Shown: positions 26,258 to 37,033 of the stretch, piece after piece
How positions within the stretch are numbered: the first letter of the stretch is position 1
Layout of the letters: every line of letters begins with the position of its first letter
Assembly: GCA_034509495.1 (NCBI GenBank)
Contig: CM067507.1
Coordinates: 7,822,968-7,886,967, forward strand
DNA from: Acestrorhynchus altus
Taxonomy: Eukaryota; Chordata; Actinopteri; Characiformes; Acestrorhynchidae
Length of the DNA: 64,000 nucleotides
Direction: 5' to 3'
Translations under genes and position numbers: made by a program
Notes under the pieces: generated by a model
Seen by the model: only the letters and a program-made list of their open reading frames with translations
Told to the model about the DNA's origin: nothing
The model's database searches: none

Positions 26258-26579
26258 GTGTCCATCTTTTGTGTCCCACCCCCAGAACAGTGGTGGCATG
26301 TAACAGGGGAATCTGTAGTCAGCAACTGCTGTGATGCTTCTATGCATTTGTGTGTGTGTGTTCATTTGTGTATGTGTGTTCATTTGTGTATGTGTGTTCA
26401 CTTGTGTGTGTGTATGTTCATTTGTGTGTGTGTGTGTGTTCTTTGTGTGTGTGTTCATTTGTGTGTGTGTGGGTGGTTTGGCGTATGTTTTTTACCTTGG
26501 TGTCTTTTCGTGCTGGGATCTGTAGTTTGGGACTAGTCTGTGATAACAGATAATTACACTGAAGCTGCTTCCCATACTG

Positions 26580-26647
<68 letters not shown>

Positions 26648-29600
26648 GATTAGAAATACACTTGTTCAAAGTACAGTATTTTTCCAGTATCTTCATCTTG
26701 CCCCAAAATGAAGCCTTTCGGACTACAGAACTGCTCTTGACTGGTTACTTCTGGTTGGTGAACCAGAATACAACTTTAAAATCAGGTGTCACTGCACTGT
26801 TGAGGACTTTCAGTGCTAAAGATGGTCCAACACCTAAATAATAAGATCTGTTAACAGCGGCCCTATGGACATAACCTGCCATGAGATAAATGGAGTAGAC
26901 ATTGGGTAAAAAGTTGTGCACAACAGATAGTTCACTGTATGTAATTTTACACCTATAACGGCACACAAAATTTTGGGCACCCCTAATAAACCTTTGTGTT
27001 ATTGTGAATAGAGATGAGAGTAGTAGATGGACTAATTTGATAAAGATGAAACATTCTTTTCAACATTTAGGGCAAGATTAATCTATCACTTTTGTATAGT
27101 TTAATTTCAGAATTGAAAAAGGGAAGGAGAATGATTTTGGGAACTCCAAGAGAGCTTTCAGGTAACCAAGATAACCTTTACTGAGGTCTCACGCCTTAAT
27201 TAACTTGTTAGGACTTGACTACATTCTTTTTTGGCTGAAATGAGCAAAGGAACCTTATGCTGTGATAGAAAAGGATGCAGAATTTCATGAAAAGAATACC
27301 TCTCCATCTGGGATTGTATTGCAGCCAGTGGCCAGTGGATAGGGCTGCCTCACTGCTACGGGCTTACTGCCCCTAATATGTGAATTCACTAGTGTGTATG
27401 TTTGTGGATGAGTGAAATATGGAGGACAAATTCCCCTGTGTGAAAGCACAGTGGGTCTATGAGTACTTTTAGCTTTACCTATAAAGTGTTTAGAAGCTGT
27501 ACAAGTACTGACCATGCAGGATGCCCAGACCTTTGACTTGGGCACTTGAATACTGTAAATGATAAAAATAAAAAGTAATCTTGCTATAATTAATTGACTG
27601 CAGCAGGTTGCATGTTCTAAGCTACTCTATTAGGCCAATTCCAACACTCAAATTAAGAAGTGCAGGTGGGTAAGAGCAGGGAATGCATACCATAATCAAC
27701 GTCGACATTACAAGCAAACACACAACCCTGACTCCAGTGCTCCAGCAGTTCAACACAGACACTTTTCTGTGAGTACAAAAAACAAGGCTCTCTTATTCCT
27801 GGGATGAGTCTCAGTTGGAATTAGCCAAAGCACACTGGAGCACATGGCCATTCAATGTTCAATTCCTTTTTTTACACTTGCATAGAATATAAAAATGGGT
27901 CATCTTTAACTTCATGCTTGTATAGATATCAGGTCTACTTTTACATGCTTAACTAATTAAATAAACAAGCATTTTGACCAGGAAGGTCCAAAGTTTGTGT
28001 GCCAATGTATTTCAGTGGTATATAGAGCTGTGGAATTAAACAATTAATTTGTTCAAAAATATTACATAAGAAATAAAATAAACCTGTACCTTAAACACTC
28101 TGAAGGCTGTAATCCAGCAGGTTTTACACTGTTCATTGTCTGCACAGAACAGTTTAAGATCTTGAGAACGAAATCTGTCTCTGCAAGACTGAATAACACA
28201 CACACACACACACACACAAACACAGTAAGACAAAAAACAACACATATACACACAAGAAACACATCTTACAAAACATGCTTGATAAAAGCCTTACCAAAAA
28301 ATGCTGAACTGGAAAACTGTCCTGTGTTTGAACTGTAATCTATGGATGCTCACTATTCTGGACATCATACTAGTGTAAGTAGAATAAAGTGAAAAATGTA
28401 ATCTTTTTTATTATTTAATTCAAAAAGGCAAACTGTCAACTGCCATTTTATGACGTGTAAAGTGAATTATTTCAAGCCTTTGTTGTTTTAGATTTAATCA
28501 GTATGGTTTATAGCTCATACAAATATTTTATTATTAAATATTAAATTATTATATTATTATTTGAAAATTTAATTCAGAGTTTAAGTAAATTAAACTTAAA
28601 TTAAGAAGAGTGGAAAGTATCCAGGGCACTGAATTTGTGGTTTCTTAAGTCCATTATGAAGTTTCTACAGCCCACTTCATTTAATCAAGTGGACTGCAGA
28701 ACACCATCTACCAAGACATTTTGTAGCAAATGCTGTCAAGACCTCTAGCTTTCTAGCAGGAGTTAGCACTGGCCCACAGTGTCAAAACGTCTTGTGTGTG
28801 TATTAAAATATTCTAATAATATGAGACACTAGATTTCTGATTTTAATTAGCTATGAGCCATACTGATTAAAATGTAAACAAAGAAACCTGAAATACAGTA
28901 TGTCATATGTGTAACTTGTAATTAAATTATGAACTTAAATTAGCTTTTTTCTTGATGTTTTAATTCATTGAGATGATCTAGAAGAGGACTGGTGTTGTTA
29001 ATGACATAAGTTACCTTAATGCAAAAGGTGTGCATTTTAGGGGAACTGTAGAGTTTTCGACTGTTGCACACTGTGTACACACTGAGATCCTCCAAATCAG
29101 CTACACACTGAAGGTGTCGAGGCTCCTGAATACACATAATATACAGTCAAATATGCCAACAGCATTGTGGAAACATATTATATAATTTAAAAGGCACAGT
29201 TTCATCTGTTTGAATGAAGAACTATGGTACACAGTACAACTGCGACTGAGAAGTGCAGAATTTTAAAATATATAGACTATGGAGAGATATTTGAATCGGT
29301 TTTGTCTTTAACATTTTTTCCATCTTGCCACAGACAGTGGATAGAAGTCACATTACATTTGATAGCATGCTGATGTTGTTAATTTACCAAATATTTACTA
29401 AATGTTGCTGGATTTGTACAAAGCACCATTTTTTATTGAATAGAAAAGAATAGAACCCCTCTCTGTAATGTGTGATGCTGATGTTCCACCTCAACATAAA
29501 TACTGCAGAAGGCCTTTCACTATAATTATGGTTTGTTTTTCCAAAAAAAAAAAAAAAGTCATTATAAGACCACTTACATATTGAGGTATCTTGGCATAAT

Positions 29601-32600
29601 AGTGCAATTAGTACTACTATCTTTGGACAATGCATATCTCACAGTATCATGCATCATACAATAAGAGATTATATAATAAAAAAGGAAGCTTTCTGACCTT
29701 TGATGACCCCTTGGTGGAACAGTAGAATCCAGATCGTCGTAAAATGAAGTAAAGTTTCTTCCAGGATTTCTTCCCTGCTTCTCTTACATGTAGATACCCC
29801 TGAATTTCTGGACATGAACCACACTTCAGCATACTCTACACACAGACAAATATGAAGACAGAAATACAGCTGAAAAGAGAGGAAAACAGAAAGTCTCCTA
29901 TTTCGAGAAATGAGACATTCTCATTATTATTTATATCTGGCTTTCATCTGTTTTTCCAAAGGCTAACCTGGATGAGCTGTGACGAGGTCATTCCTGCCTT
30001 GGCTTCACTGCTTTCCGAGATCATGTTCTCTGGGAAATATTGCTGTGTAAAAAAATTGGGAAAAATTGCAATCAGACGAGTGACTATATTTGGCAGACAT
30101 CAAACACTACACATTACTGCAAATATACCATCCCAACCATAAAGCATGGTGGTGGCAGCATCAATTTAATATTTTCAGAGTAATCGTAGGTGTCTTACTG
30201 GCTTTCCTCACAAGTCCCCTTCTTGCATGGTCACTCAGTGTGTAGAAATGGTCTGCTCTGGGCAGATTAATATGTGCAAAATTCATTCCATTTCTTAATG
30301 ATGGATTTAACCAAACTAAATAGAATGTTTACTGGCTTTAGTATTTTCTCATCATAGTGTGTTTGTAATTAGGAATACTGATTAACCTGTAACTGGACCA
30401 ACCATAAGGTGATTAACATGGACCAGAAAGAGCAAAAGCAGGCCATAGTATTAGTGTAGTCTTTCTAATAGTGCTCTAGTAGTAGCAGCCATGGATATGG
30501 TCTGTATGGTTTGACAAGCCCCCTTCAGACTTCACAACAAGAGGACTGACAGGAGCAGGAAGATGAAAGAAGATGACATGCCATCACATTTCATGAGAGC
30601 TCTGAAATAACTGAAATAGCTGCCTGTTTGAATGTATAGTGAAGTGGGAAAGTGCTTTAGGTTATTCCGAATGAGTGTCTTATGCAGTGTTGAGTGACAG
30701 AGAAGGCGATTGCAGTGACTGACAATAAATTGTAATGACGTAAGCAGATATTTATAACTGTGGCAGGCATGCATCTGAAAAGGCTCATCTAATTTTTGCA
30801 GCATTGTTATGCATTATACCACAGTTATGCCAAATCAGCAATGTGAGCGTCTGAGAGACGCCAGTAGGAGTGCCAGTATTGCCAAATAATAGCACTCTGG
30901 CCAAAGCTCTTCAGGTATTACTCTTGTCATGTACACATGCAACTTAGCAACAACACCACAGCTTACAAGACAAAAACATAAGAAAGGGGGGGGGGGGGGG
31001 GGGGCAGTGTTAGTATTATACAAGTAAAAGACTGCCATTATGAATTATAATGAGTTCATTAAATTCATTACTGTAATCCCACAATCACACAAACAAAGAC
31101 ACCTTGGGTTTTAAAAAGAGCCATGAGCTTATCAGAATAGTTACTAGGTACAGTGGTGCTTGAAGGTTGCAGAGATTTGACCTGAAAATCAGATTTTCAC
31201 ACCTGACGCAAGCAGTTTATGGAAGGGACCACCAACAACATTAGAGTCCTTAATGAGAACCAAATCAAACAAATGAGAACAACAAAATATTATGCTTGCT
31301 CTTTTATTTATTGAAGATAAAAAATCCAGTACATCATATATGTCCGTGCCAAAATTATGTGCTTTCAAACCTTTGCTTTCAGTATCGGTTGTGCTCCCCT
31401 GCAGCATTAACTTCAACCAATCGGTTGAGTATTCTTGCACATCAACTTTGGGGAACTTTAACACATTCCTCTGTTATGGTGGTAGGTTTTCTCCCATGCA
31501 CTGCTTGCATCATGCACGAAAATCTAATGACAATTTCAGTCAAATTTAGAAAATTCAAAAGGGTTTACAAAATTTCAAGCACCACAGTATGTAGGTCGTT
31601 TTGTTTGAGACCCAAATTAGATCAGCCAGTCAATCAGCCTCATTAAGAAGTACGTTTTTAATACAACTTTGGCAGTGTGTGTAGCCATCAAACAAATAAT
31701 ATCTTTAACACTGCCTAATGTTTTGGACACTGCAAGTAAAATCAATGATTGGTAAAGCATGAAATCTTCCTTGACTATTAATGACAATATCAGTGCAAAC
31801 TCTGATGATGGTGTTTTAGCAGCAGTGTGTCTAACAGAATGGAACTATTTTACCTTGCGAATGTTGACAAACAAACCATTCGTTTTTCCTGACCTCACAT
31901 TATCTTAAAATCTTGCCCTAAAGGACAATAACTAACTGTGTAATAAACAATAAAACTCTAGACGTTTGTGCTACAATGTGAGATGTCGGTACAAGATTCA
32001 CAAAAGCAACAATGAGGAGGCATCTTTGCTCTTACCACTGTTTTTTTGAAGAACTCATACTTGGCATAGTTTTTCCGAAATAGCAGTTTGGTGTCACTAT
32101 CTTGTGCCCAGGCGGACTGCACCTGGAGCAGCACTTCATGGTCCTCCAGGCATCGCTCTGACACACCAAAACAACCAGAGGAAGACAGATCAATATTAAT
32201 TTATACAACAACTCACACAAGACGCATGTAAAGGTCAATATTTAGTATGCTACAACACTCGCAGTCCACTTTATTAAAAATTTCAACCTTGCACTTCAAC
32301 TCATTGGCCACTTAATGAGGCCCAAACCGCTCAAAAGTGACACACTACACAACATCCTGTAACTGCAATCTCAGAAAAGATGACAACTCAAAGAACCATT
32401 TTGATGCTTAAAAGATTTGTTGCCTACATATAAGGTTTTTACAGTCTTTTAACAGTTAAATGTGTCGAGACTAGTTTATTCTTCTCAGGTTCATCAGAAA
32501 CGTCAGAGGTTCAGATGTCTGGTCACTTTTAAGAACATTAAGTGTACAGCAAAGATAGCAGAGACATTTAGCCTTACCCAGCCCCAGAGCAGGGTGTTGC

Positions 32601-32735
32601 TCAATGAGAGCCCAGTTCTCCTGGTCTGTGCAGTGAGCTGCCTGTACCAAAATATGGCACACATCTCTCACTGTCGTCCCCGACGACACCAGCACTGAGC
32701 GACTGCGAGTGTCCTCTCCAAACACTCTCACCACC

Positions 32736-32795
<60 letters not shown>

Positions 32796-33223
32796 GTAAA
32801 ATGAAAAAATCTTTCAAACCAACAAAAGAGACATTCATTTTTATGAAGGAACAGAGAACACAGGACATATTTCACTACACATTACACACTATAATACATG
32901 TTCTATATATTGTGAACAGAAATTAAAGAGTTAAAGAACACAACGCCAAAGTCTCTGGATGTATCACTGACAGAACATTAGGTAAGTCATGGAATCTCAT
33001 CATGAATCATACAGAACTCTCAGCTTCCTTCTGTCACTCTTCACCCCACTCCCTCTGAGATTTATGAGAGGCAAAAATGAGTCAGCCCCATTGTGTAACA
33101 TAATGCATGAACACAAAACAGGAGAAAGGGCTAGGATGGATGGGAGGGAATCTTATAGTTTTTCATACTAGTTTTGTGCACCTTTTATGATGTTTGTGAC
33201 TATGAATGCTGGCTGGTGCTTCA

Positions 33224-33285
<62 letters not shown>

Positions 33286-35036
33286 CATATATTTTTTTCT
33301 TTTTATCATTTAACATTAAGAGGATTTTACCTTAATGGATATTATAATAAGCAACATGACAAGTAAAATGTCTTTAAAAAGCCATGGAGAACTTGTTGTA
33401 CTGTGTTGGAAAATGTATGGAAAACAAAAAATACAAACACTACAGATGATATGTGGATAGAAGTGGTGTAACGTTGCATGTGTTTGCCTCAAATGATCCA
33501 TAGTACAAACATTACAGTTTGATGAATTCAGTCATACAGTGAACATGTGGCAGCCTACTCGTTCAACCCAGAAAATGTACTTTAGTACATAAGCCTTTAG
33601 CAACTTAGCAACATGCCATGAAAAGCTTAGCTCAGACCAAACAGCATCTGAAGCTGGCGAATGTAAATGACATGTAAAATGACATGTCCCCTCAAGAGGA
33701 ACATGCTTATATACATTTTCTGACACACTGGGAGATACAGAACATCACTGAAAGTGAAGAAGTGTAATATTACAAGACAAATATGACTTGGGTTACATGG
33801 CTTTACACTATTCTCATGAGCACTGTCCTGTCTGCTTCTCCAGTGTTACAAAATAGTGCTTTGAGTCTGATGTAACCACAATAGAGATGGTGTTATCTGG
33901 TACATGTCAGCAGAGCATGATTTCAAAGTTGTTAAAAATGCAACAAAAAAAGTGAAAGAAATAAATGTTTTTTTTGCATTTGTTTTTATTCTTATTGTTG
34001 CTTTTCATGTACCAAGCTAATGTGAGAAGTTCTGTTACATCATTAAAAAACAATTTTCATAAATATCAATGAAACACCTAAAAATGAATGGAACCCTTCA
34101 GCACCCTGAGCTTTGCTCCCCTGCAACCCCATCTAAGACAGACCTCAGACTAGAAGACCCCTTTTGGCAAATGGACTTGGACTAATCGCCCACCTGCCAT
34201 CACCAAATGTGTAGATATATACATGGACCCTAATTGTCTGCTACTGATACTATTATGAAGACCATCAAACTATCATTACATCATTACTTCAGTGCACCTG
34301 AGCATTATAGCAGACATGTAGTGGTCCAGTGTCAATAACGTATGAGTAGTCTGACCAGAGGAGGATGGGTCCCCCCTTGTGAGCCTGGTTCCTTCCAAGG
34401 TTTCTTCCTCCAGTTCTAAGGAAGTTTCCTTTTGTTTTTGTGTTTATCATCTTACTTTTAATCTCTGTAAAGCTGCTTTGTGACTTTGTAAAAAGTGCTA
34501 TGTGCAAACTTTTTTTCCCAGCCTTGCCCTGCCAGATCTCAAGGGGTCTTTAAACTGTTGAAACCTCCACGTTTTGTTCTGTGATTTTGGTGATTGTGGG
34601 TCACATTTGGGCCGAATATTCACTGCTATCTGGGGAAACATATCAATATAACATATAGTAACGACTGGTTATGTAAATGAAGTAATAATTATATTTATTA
34701 TCATTAGATTTAAGATTTAAAAGAGAAAGATAGAGGGGAAAGATATCAAACTAGATGAACCAGTATTCCTGAGCTGTCAATCACACATACAGACAAACCA
34801 TCATAGAACACACAAAGAGACAATTAGACAAGACACACATGCCTGCACACACACATACTCACACACAACAGGTTAATCAGTCCTTCCACTCGAAACTGGG
34901 GGAGCTGTACGAGCCTGAGTCTGAGTGACAACTACCTTGCAAGACAAGGCCATATTTATATTTAATGCCTTTCTGGGTGTGTTTTTGTGTGCGCACAGAG
35001 AGTGATGACAAAAACAATGCCCCCAGGGGTGTGTCA

Positions 35037-35094
<58 letters not shown>

Positions 35095-37022
35095 TGGAAC
35101 ACTGTTTTGCTCAAAGACTGAGCTGGCACTGTGTCAAAATTGTGCCTACTAGGGACTTTCATTGCCGTAGGCAACCATCAATAGCTTAAACCAGATGTTT
35201 ATTTATTTTTTCATTTATTGGCCTGGATCAATTCCTGAACAAATTCATTTTATTTATCTCCCCTTGTGCTTCTGAGCACATGTCCTGTCTCCTCCCATTC
35301 CCAGCTGTGTCTCTTTTGTCATCATGTCCAGGTGTTGGTAATTATGTCCTTATTTTTGTCCTTCTGTTTCAGTCCATCCTTGTGAGTCTACTGGTTATGT
35401 TATCGGGTTATTCTGTTATGGTGGTACCTGTTGGTCTAGTTTCATGTATCTATGTTATCTGGTCTCAATCAATAAACCCCTGCAAGTACTTCCGCTTCAT
35501 CATACCTCTGTTCAGTTCACTGTTCTCTGACACTATTTGTCTGTCTGTCTAACTATTAGGGTCATACATTTCTGGTTAGTCTAGACATTGTTAGCTACTT
35601 ATTTGGATTATTAGCAGCTAAAAACTTTGTCTCATTCAAAAAGATTGTGTGGTCCCATCAAATAAATAAATCTGTTTTTCACACAAGAGCTGGTCCATGG
35701 CTGTAAGGAATTTGGAAATTTCCACAACAGAGGAAGTATTATTTGAGCAAATATATCAGACACAGCAGTTTTTAACACCAGCTGGACTAAGAATAGTCCA
35801 CCAACCAGAAATATTCAGCCAACAGCATCTTGTGGGCAATGTCCAGTGACCATTGATGAAGGACTAGAGAATGACCAACACAAACTGCAGCTTCAGATGA
35901 GCTTCTGTCTCTGACTTTAGAGTAATAAGGTGGACCAACTAGGTAGGAGTGTTTAATAGAGTGGACAGTAAGTGGACACAGGTTCTAAAAACTCCAGCAG
36001 CACTGCTGTTTCTGATGTATTGGAATTGGCACAAAAACAACGGTACAATAACAAACCACCACAATGTCAGTGTCACTGCAGTGATGAGAATGACCCACCA
36101 CCCACATAATACCTGCTCTGTGGTGATCCTGTGGGTTCCTGACAATTGAAGAACAGGGTGAAAGGGGGCTAACGAACCCTATAAATCTATATGCGGGTTT
36201 ACAGCTGTGAATGCCACAATGTAACTAAACGATGGGTAGATCCATTTGTTAATTAAGGATTCAGGCCACACTTACATGAGTGTCTTCATCAGAAGGTGTG
36301 GCATTTCCCACCAGGGAGCCAATTCGAACTGGGGAGTGGGATGGACTGCAGAGTTCAGGGAAGGGATTGGGTATCGAGGGCATAGATGATGGCCTGAATT
36401 CTCCTCTAGAGCTGTAAAATGAGAAACTAATATTCAAGAATAGCTCTAGGAATGAAAGGAATAGTTCAGTCAAAACATAAATGTAATCCACCACACAAGA
36501 CATTATTAGCATTACATTACATTACATATTTACATTTATGGCATTTAGCAGACGCTCTTATCCAGAGCAATTTACAAGGTTAGTCACATTACAGAGGTGG
36601 GCCAGAGTAGTGTAAGGAGTCTTGCCCAAGGACTCTTATTGGTGTGGCACAGCAAAGTTGCCCAGACTAGGAATCAAACCCCAGTGTCTCACATGTTTTG
36701 GTGGCTCACTGGTGATCTGTTGTGCCACACCAACCGCATTGCTCAGAACCTGCAACAGGTTCCTAGTTCCAGTACAGAAACTCAGGAAGAAAATAAATAC
36801 TTCACTAAAGAATACTTCAATCATGTGTCAACTGAATAAATAAACCAAACTTTACAAAGGTACAAAGTACCTGTGGTTGATCTTGATAGCCAGGGGCAGT
36901 GATCGTGGAGGGGGCGAATAGATGGACATTGGAGCATTCTTGCTCAGAGATGTTTTGTCTCCGTGAACTGATTCAACATTGGGGTCCTTAAAAACCTCTG
37001 TCCAGCGGCGTTCCACCTGCAT
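22226..37022 (-). CDS. grb7: GRB7 adaptor protein (RA-PH-BPS-SH2), 14 coding exons
   Basis: Grb7-family adaptors bind activated receptor tyrosine kinases through SH2 and have RA and PH domains for Ras and phosphoinositide binding. Exons on the minus strand: 37033-36871, 36411-36276, 32734-32578, 32157-32036, 30042-29968, 29835-29698, 29125-29015, 28188-28090, 26576-26496, 25752-25639, 24933-24876, 23119-23032, 22935-22842 and 22372-22226. All phases agree, giving 523 residues from the ATG at 37022 (MQVERRW); human GRB7 is 532. Features in order: SIPNPFPELC proline motif; RA; RCLEDHE and FRKNYAKYEFF; PH starting PEIQGYL and ending TCWITAFRVFK; BPS with MVAMDFSG; SH2 with FLIRDSQ. The end LVEFHQINRGILP matches GRB7 better than GRB10 or GRB14. 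The PH domain has GRB10-like residues, so the paralogue call rests on the SH2 end and the synteny. An upstream in-frame exon may extend the N-terminus. Confidence 0.9.
22376..22461. repeat. (GA)n microsatellite forming a splice-acceptor pyrimidine tract
   Basis: Reads (CT)n in the grb7 transcript and runs straight into the CTAG acceptor of the last exon. Confidence 0.95.
22744..22829. repeat. (AC)n microsatellite next to a grb7 donor
   Basis: 86 bases of AC. Reads (UG)n in the transcript, beginning about 12 nt after the donor of SH2 exon 2. Confidence 0.97.
22842..22935 (-). CDS. grb7: grb7 exon: SH2 domain part 2
   Basis: Encodes MFLIRDSQMHAQCFVLSLCH, then KLKTKHYLLIP. The phosphotyrosine-binding Arg sits in FLIRDSQ. 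The donor GTGAGT is followed within about 12 nt by an 86-nt (TG)n run. Confidence 0.95.
23032..23119 (-). CDS. grb7: grb7 exon: SH2 domain part 1
   Basis: Encodes AVHQTQTWFHGGVSRTEAER, then LLEEQGQVDG. WFHG.VSR is the SH2 start, with the alpha-A Arg present. The acceptor is TTTTGTCTGTAG. Confidence 0.95.
23156..23262 (-). repeat. (GAATA)n run at the 3' end of a reverse L2-type LINE
   Basis: About eleven GAATA copies followed by GAACTTTCTTGATCCCTTGG GAGGGAAATT, the reversed L2 tail. The pentamer array probably grew from the LINE terminal repeat. Confidence 0.75.
24062..24101. repeat. (GT)n microsatellite in a grb7 intron
   Basis: Forty bases of GT. Confidence 0.96.
24876..24933 (-). CDS. grb7: grb7 exon: BPS-SH2 linker
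   Basis: 58-nt exon encoding KREALRYSLLSSGQGSRPT. The acceptor is TTTTCTTGTAG and the donor GTGAGT. The KK.NHRLSLP region of GRB7 is the counterpart. Confidence 0.85.
25639..25752 (-). CDS. grb7: grb7 exon: BPS region
   Basis: Encodes DGEESMVAMDFSGKSGGRV, then NPREAQNAEQEEGYNWR. VAMDFSG...NPREA is the family BPS signature. The donor is GTGTGTGTG, itself a short GT run. Confidence 0.92.
25815..26110. mobile_element. Interspersed repeat in a grb7 intron
   Basis: Begins AAGGCAAGTTTATTTGTATA GCACC and TTTCAAAGTGCTTCACATA, a very common teleost retroelement 3' sequence, continuing to CAGCTGAAGCTGTCTGATTG. Class uncertain (LINE 3' end likely). Confidence 0.6.
26199..26255. repeat. (GT)n microsatellite in a grb7 intron
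   Basis: GT run of about 56 bases, (CA)n in the transcript. Confidence 0.97.
26348..26470. repeat. Interrupted GT array, 18-bp higher-order unit
   Basis: GT runs broken regularly by TTCATTT, giving units like TGTGTATGTGTGTTCATT. CA-rich in the transcript, ending about 25 nt beyond the donor of the grb7 linker exon. Confidence 0.93.
26496..26576 (-). CDS. grb7: grb7 exon: PH-BPS linker
   Basis: 81-nt, phase 0-0 exon encoding YGKQLQCNYLLSQTSPKL and a short basic tail. It corresponds to YGVQLYKNYQQAQ in GRB7. It is unusual in being set between a (GT)n tract at its acceptor and CA-type repeats beyond its donor (transcript sense). Confidence 0.85.
26580..26644. repeat. (AC)n microsatellite at a grb7 acceptor
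   Basis: (UG)n in the transcript, separated from the acceptor of the linker exon only by TTTCAG. Confidence 0.97.
26958..28004. mobile_element. Non-autonomous DNA transposon with nested SINE
   Basis: Left end GGCACACAAAATTTTGGGCA and right end (reverse complement) GGCACACAAACTTTGGACC form terminal inverted repeats. The interior shows GATGAAACATTCTTTTCAAC and no transposase frame. It is interrupted by a SINE at 27320-27478. It lies in the grb7 intron between PH exon 3 and the linker exon. Confidence 0.65.
27320..27478 (+). mobile_element. tRNA-derived SINE, third copy
   Basis: Shares TAGGGCTGCCTCACTGCTAC, CACTAGTGTGTATGTTTGTG and GAAAGCACAGTGGGTCTATG with the copies at 10866 and 12335. Head truncated. 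Confidence 0.65.
28090..28188 (-). CDS. grb7: grb7 exon: PH domain part 3 (C-terminal helix)
   Basis: 33 codons ending CKTCWITAFRVFK, which holds the conserved PH Trp. Only the acceptor TTATTCAG gives the right phase and length. It follows directly on a (GT)n run at 28197-28219. Confidence 0.92.
28197..28219. repeat. (AC)n run at a grb7 acceptor
   Basis: (UG)11 in the transcript, followed by UUAUUCAG, the acceptor of PH exon 3. Confidence 0.93.
29015..29125 (-). CDS. grb7: grb7 exon: PH domain part 2
   Basis: 37 codons encoding EPRHLQCVADLEDLSVYTV and KMHTFCIK. The acceptor is GTGTATTCAG and the donor GTAACT. Confidence 0.94.
29698..29835 (-). CDS. grb7: grb7 exon: PH domain part 1
   Basis: Encodes GSCPEIQGYLHVREAGKKS, then LRRSGFYCSTKGSSK, the first PH strands. 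The donor is GTCAGA. Confidence 0.95.
29968..30042 (-). CDS. grb7: grb7 exon: short connector before PH
   Basis: 75-nt phase-0 exon encoding QYFPENMISESS and SSQLIQ, equivalent to FFPEQM...LLQ in the family. The acceptor is TTTTTTACACAG and the donor is the weaker GTTAGC. Confidence 0.85.
30986..31004. repeat. Poly-G run
   Basis: About eighteen consecutive G on the plus strand, C in the grb7 transcript. Confidence 0.95.
31149..31592. mobile_element. MITE-like element with terminal inverted repeats
   Basis: Left end TACAGTGGTGCTTGAAGGTT and right end reverse complement TACTGTGGTGCTTGAAATTT are inverted repeats about 440 bp apart. No transposase. Lies in a grb7 intron. Confidence 0.75.
32036..32157 (-). 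CDS. grb7: grb7 exon: RA-PH connector
   Basis: Encodes ERCLEDHEVLLQVQSAW and KLLFRKNYAKYEFFKKTV, which is highly diagnostic for the family. The donor is GTAAGA. Confidence 0.94.
32578..32734 (-). CDS. grb7: grb7 exon: Ras-associating domain
   Basis: Encodes VVRVFGEDTRSRSVLVSSGT and VRDVCHILVQAAHCTD, then NWALIEQHPALGLG. It aligns with the GRB7 RA domain (VVKVYSEDGACRSVEV...). The acceptor AAG follows directly on a (GT)n microsatellite, with no normal pyrimidine tract. Confidence 0.9.
32738..32792. repeat. (AC)n microsatellite at the grb7 RA-exon acceptor
   Basis: (UG)n in the transcript, directly followed by AAG and the RA exon. Confidence 0.97.
33224..33281. repeat. (AC)n(AT)n compound microsatellite
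   Basis: AC run passing into an AT run, inside the large grb7 intron 32735-36275. Confidence 0.95.
34085..34520 (+). mobile_element. Interspersed teleost repeat, forward copy
   Basis: Contains GACCAGAGGAGGATGGGTCC, CAAGGTTTCTTCCTCCAGTT and TCTGTAAAGCTGCTTTGTGA. Same family as 4490-4672, opposite orientation, in a grb7 intron. Confidence 0.65.
35038..35092. repeat. (GT)n microsatellite
   Basis: GT run of about 52 bases in the large grb7 intron. Confidence 0.97.
35755..36180. mobile_element. Interspersed repeat in a grb7 intron
   Basis: Contains AATGTCAGTGTCACTGCAGT, GACCCACCACCCACATAATA and GAAGAACAGGGTGAAAGGGG, a repeat common in otophysan genomes. No open transposase. Confidence 0.55.
36276..36411 (-). 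CDS. grb7: grb7 exon: PS/A-P-I/V-PNPFPEL proline motif
   Basis: Encodes SRGEFRPSSMPSIPNPFPEL then CSPSHSPV. The SIPNPFPELCSP core is the signature N-terminal motif shared by GRB7, GRB10 and GRB14. The donor is GTAAGT, phase 0. Confidence 0.92.
36508..36745. mobile_element. Interspersed repeat with GCATTTAGCAGACGCTCTTA motif
   Basis: CATTACATTACAT lead-in, then TTAGCAGACGCTCTTATCCA GAGCAATTTACAA, one of the most common teleost interspersed repeats. Lies in the grb7 intron between the first two coding exons. Confidence 0.6.
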
Positions 37023-37033
37023 GACTGTAGCCT
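36871..37033 (-). CDS. grb7: grb7 exon with likely start codon
   Basis: Acceptor CTTTTTAG, donor GTACTT. Contains ATG at 37022-37020, then MQVERRWTEVFKDPNV and YSPPPRSLPLAIKINH. The PPPRSLPL stretch is a plausible SH3-binding motif. Confidence 0.75.
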
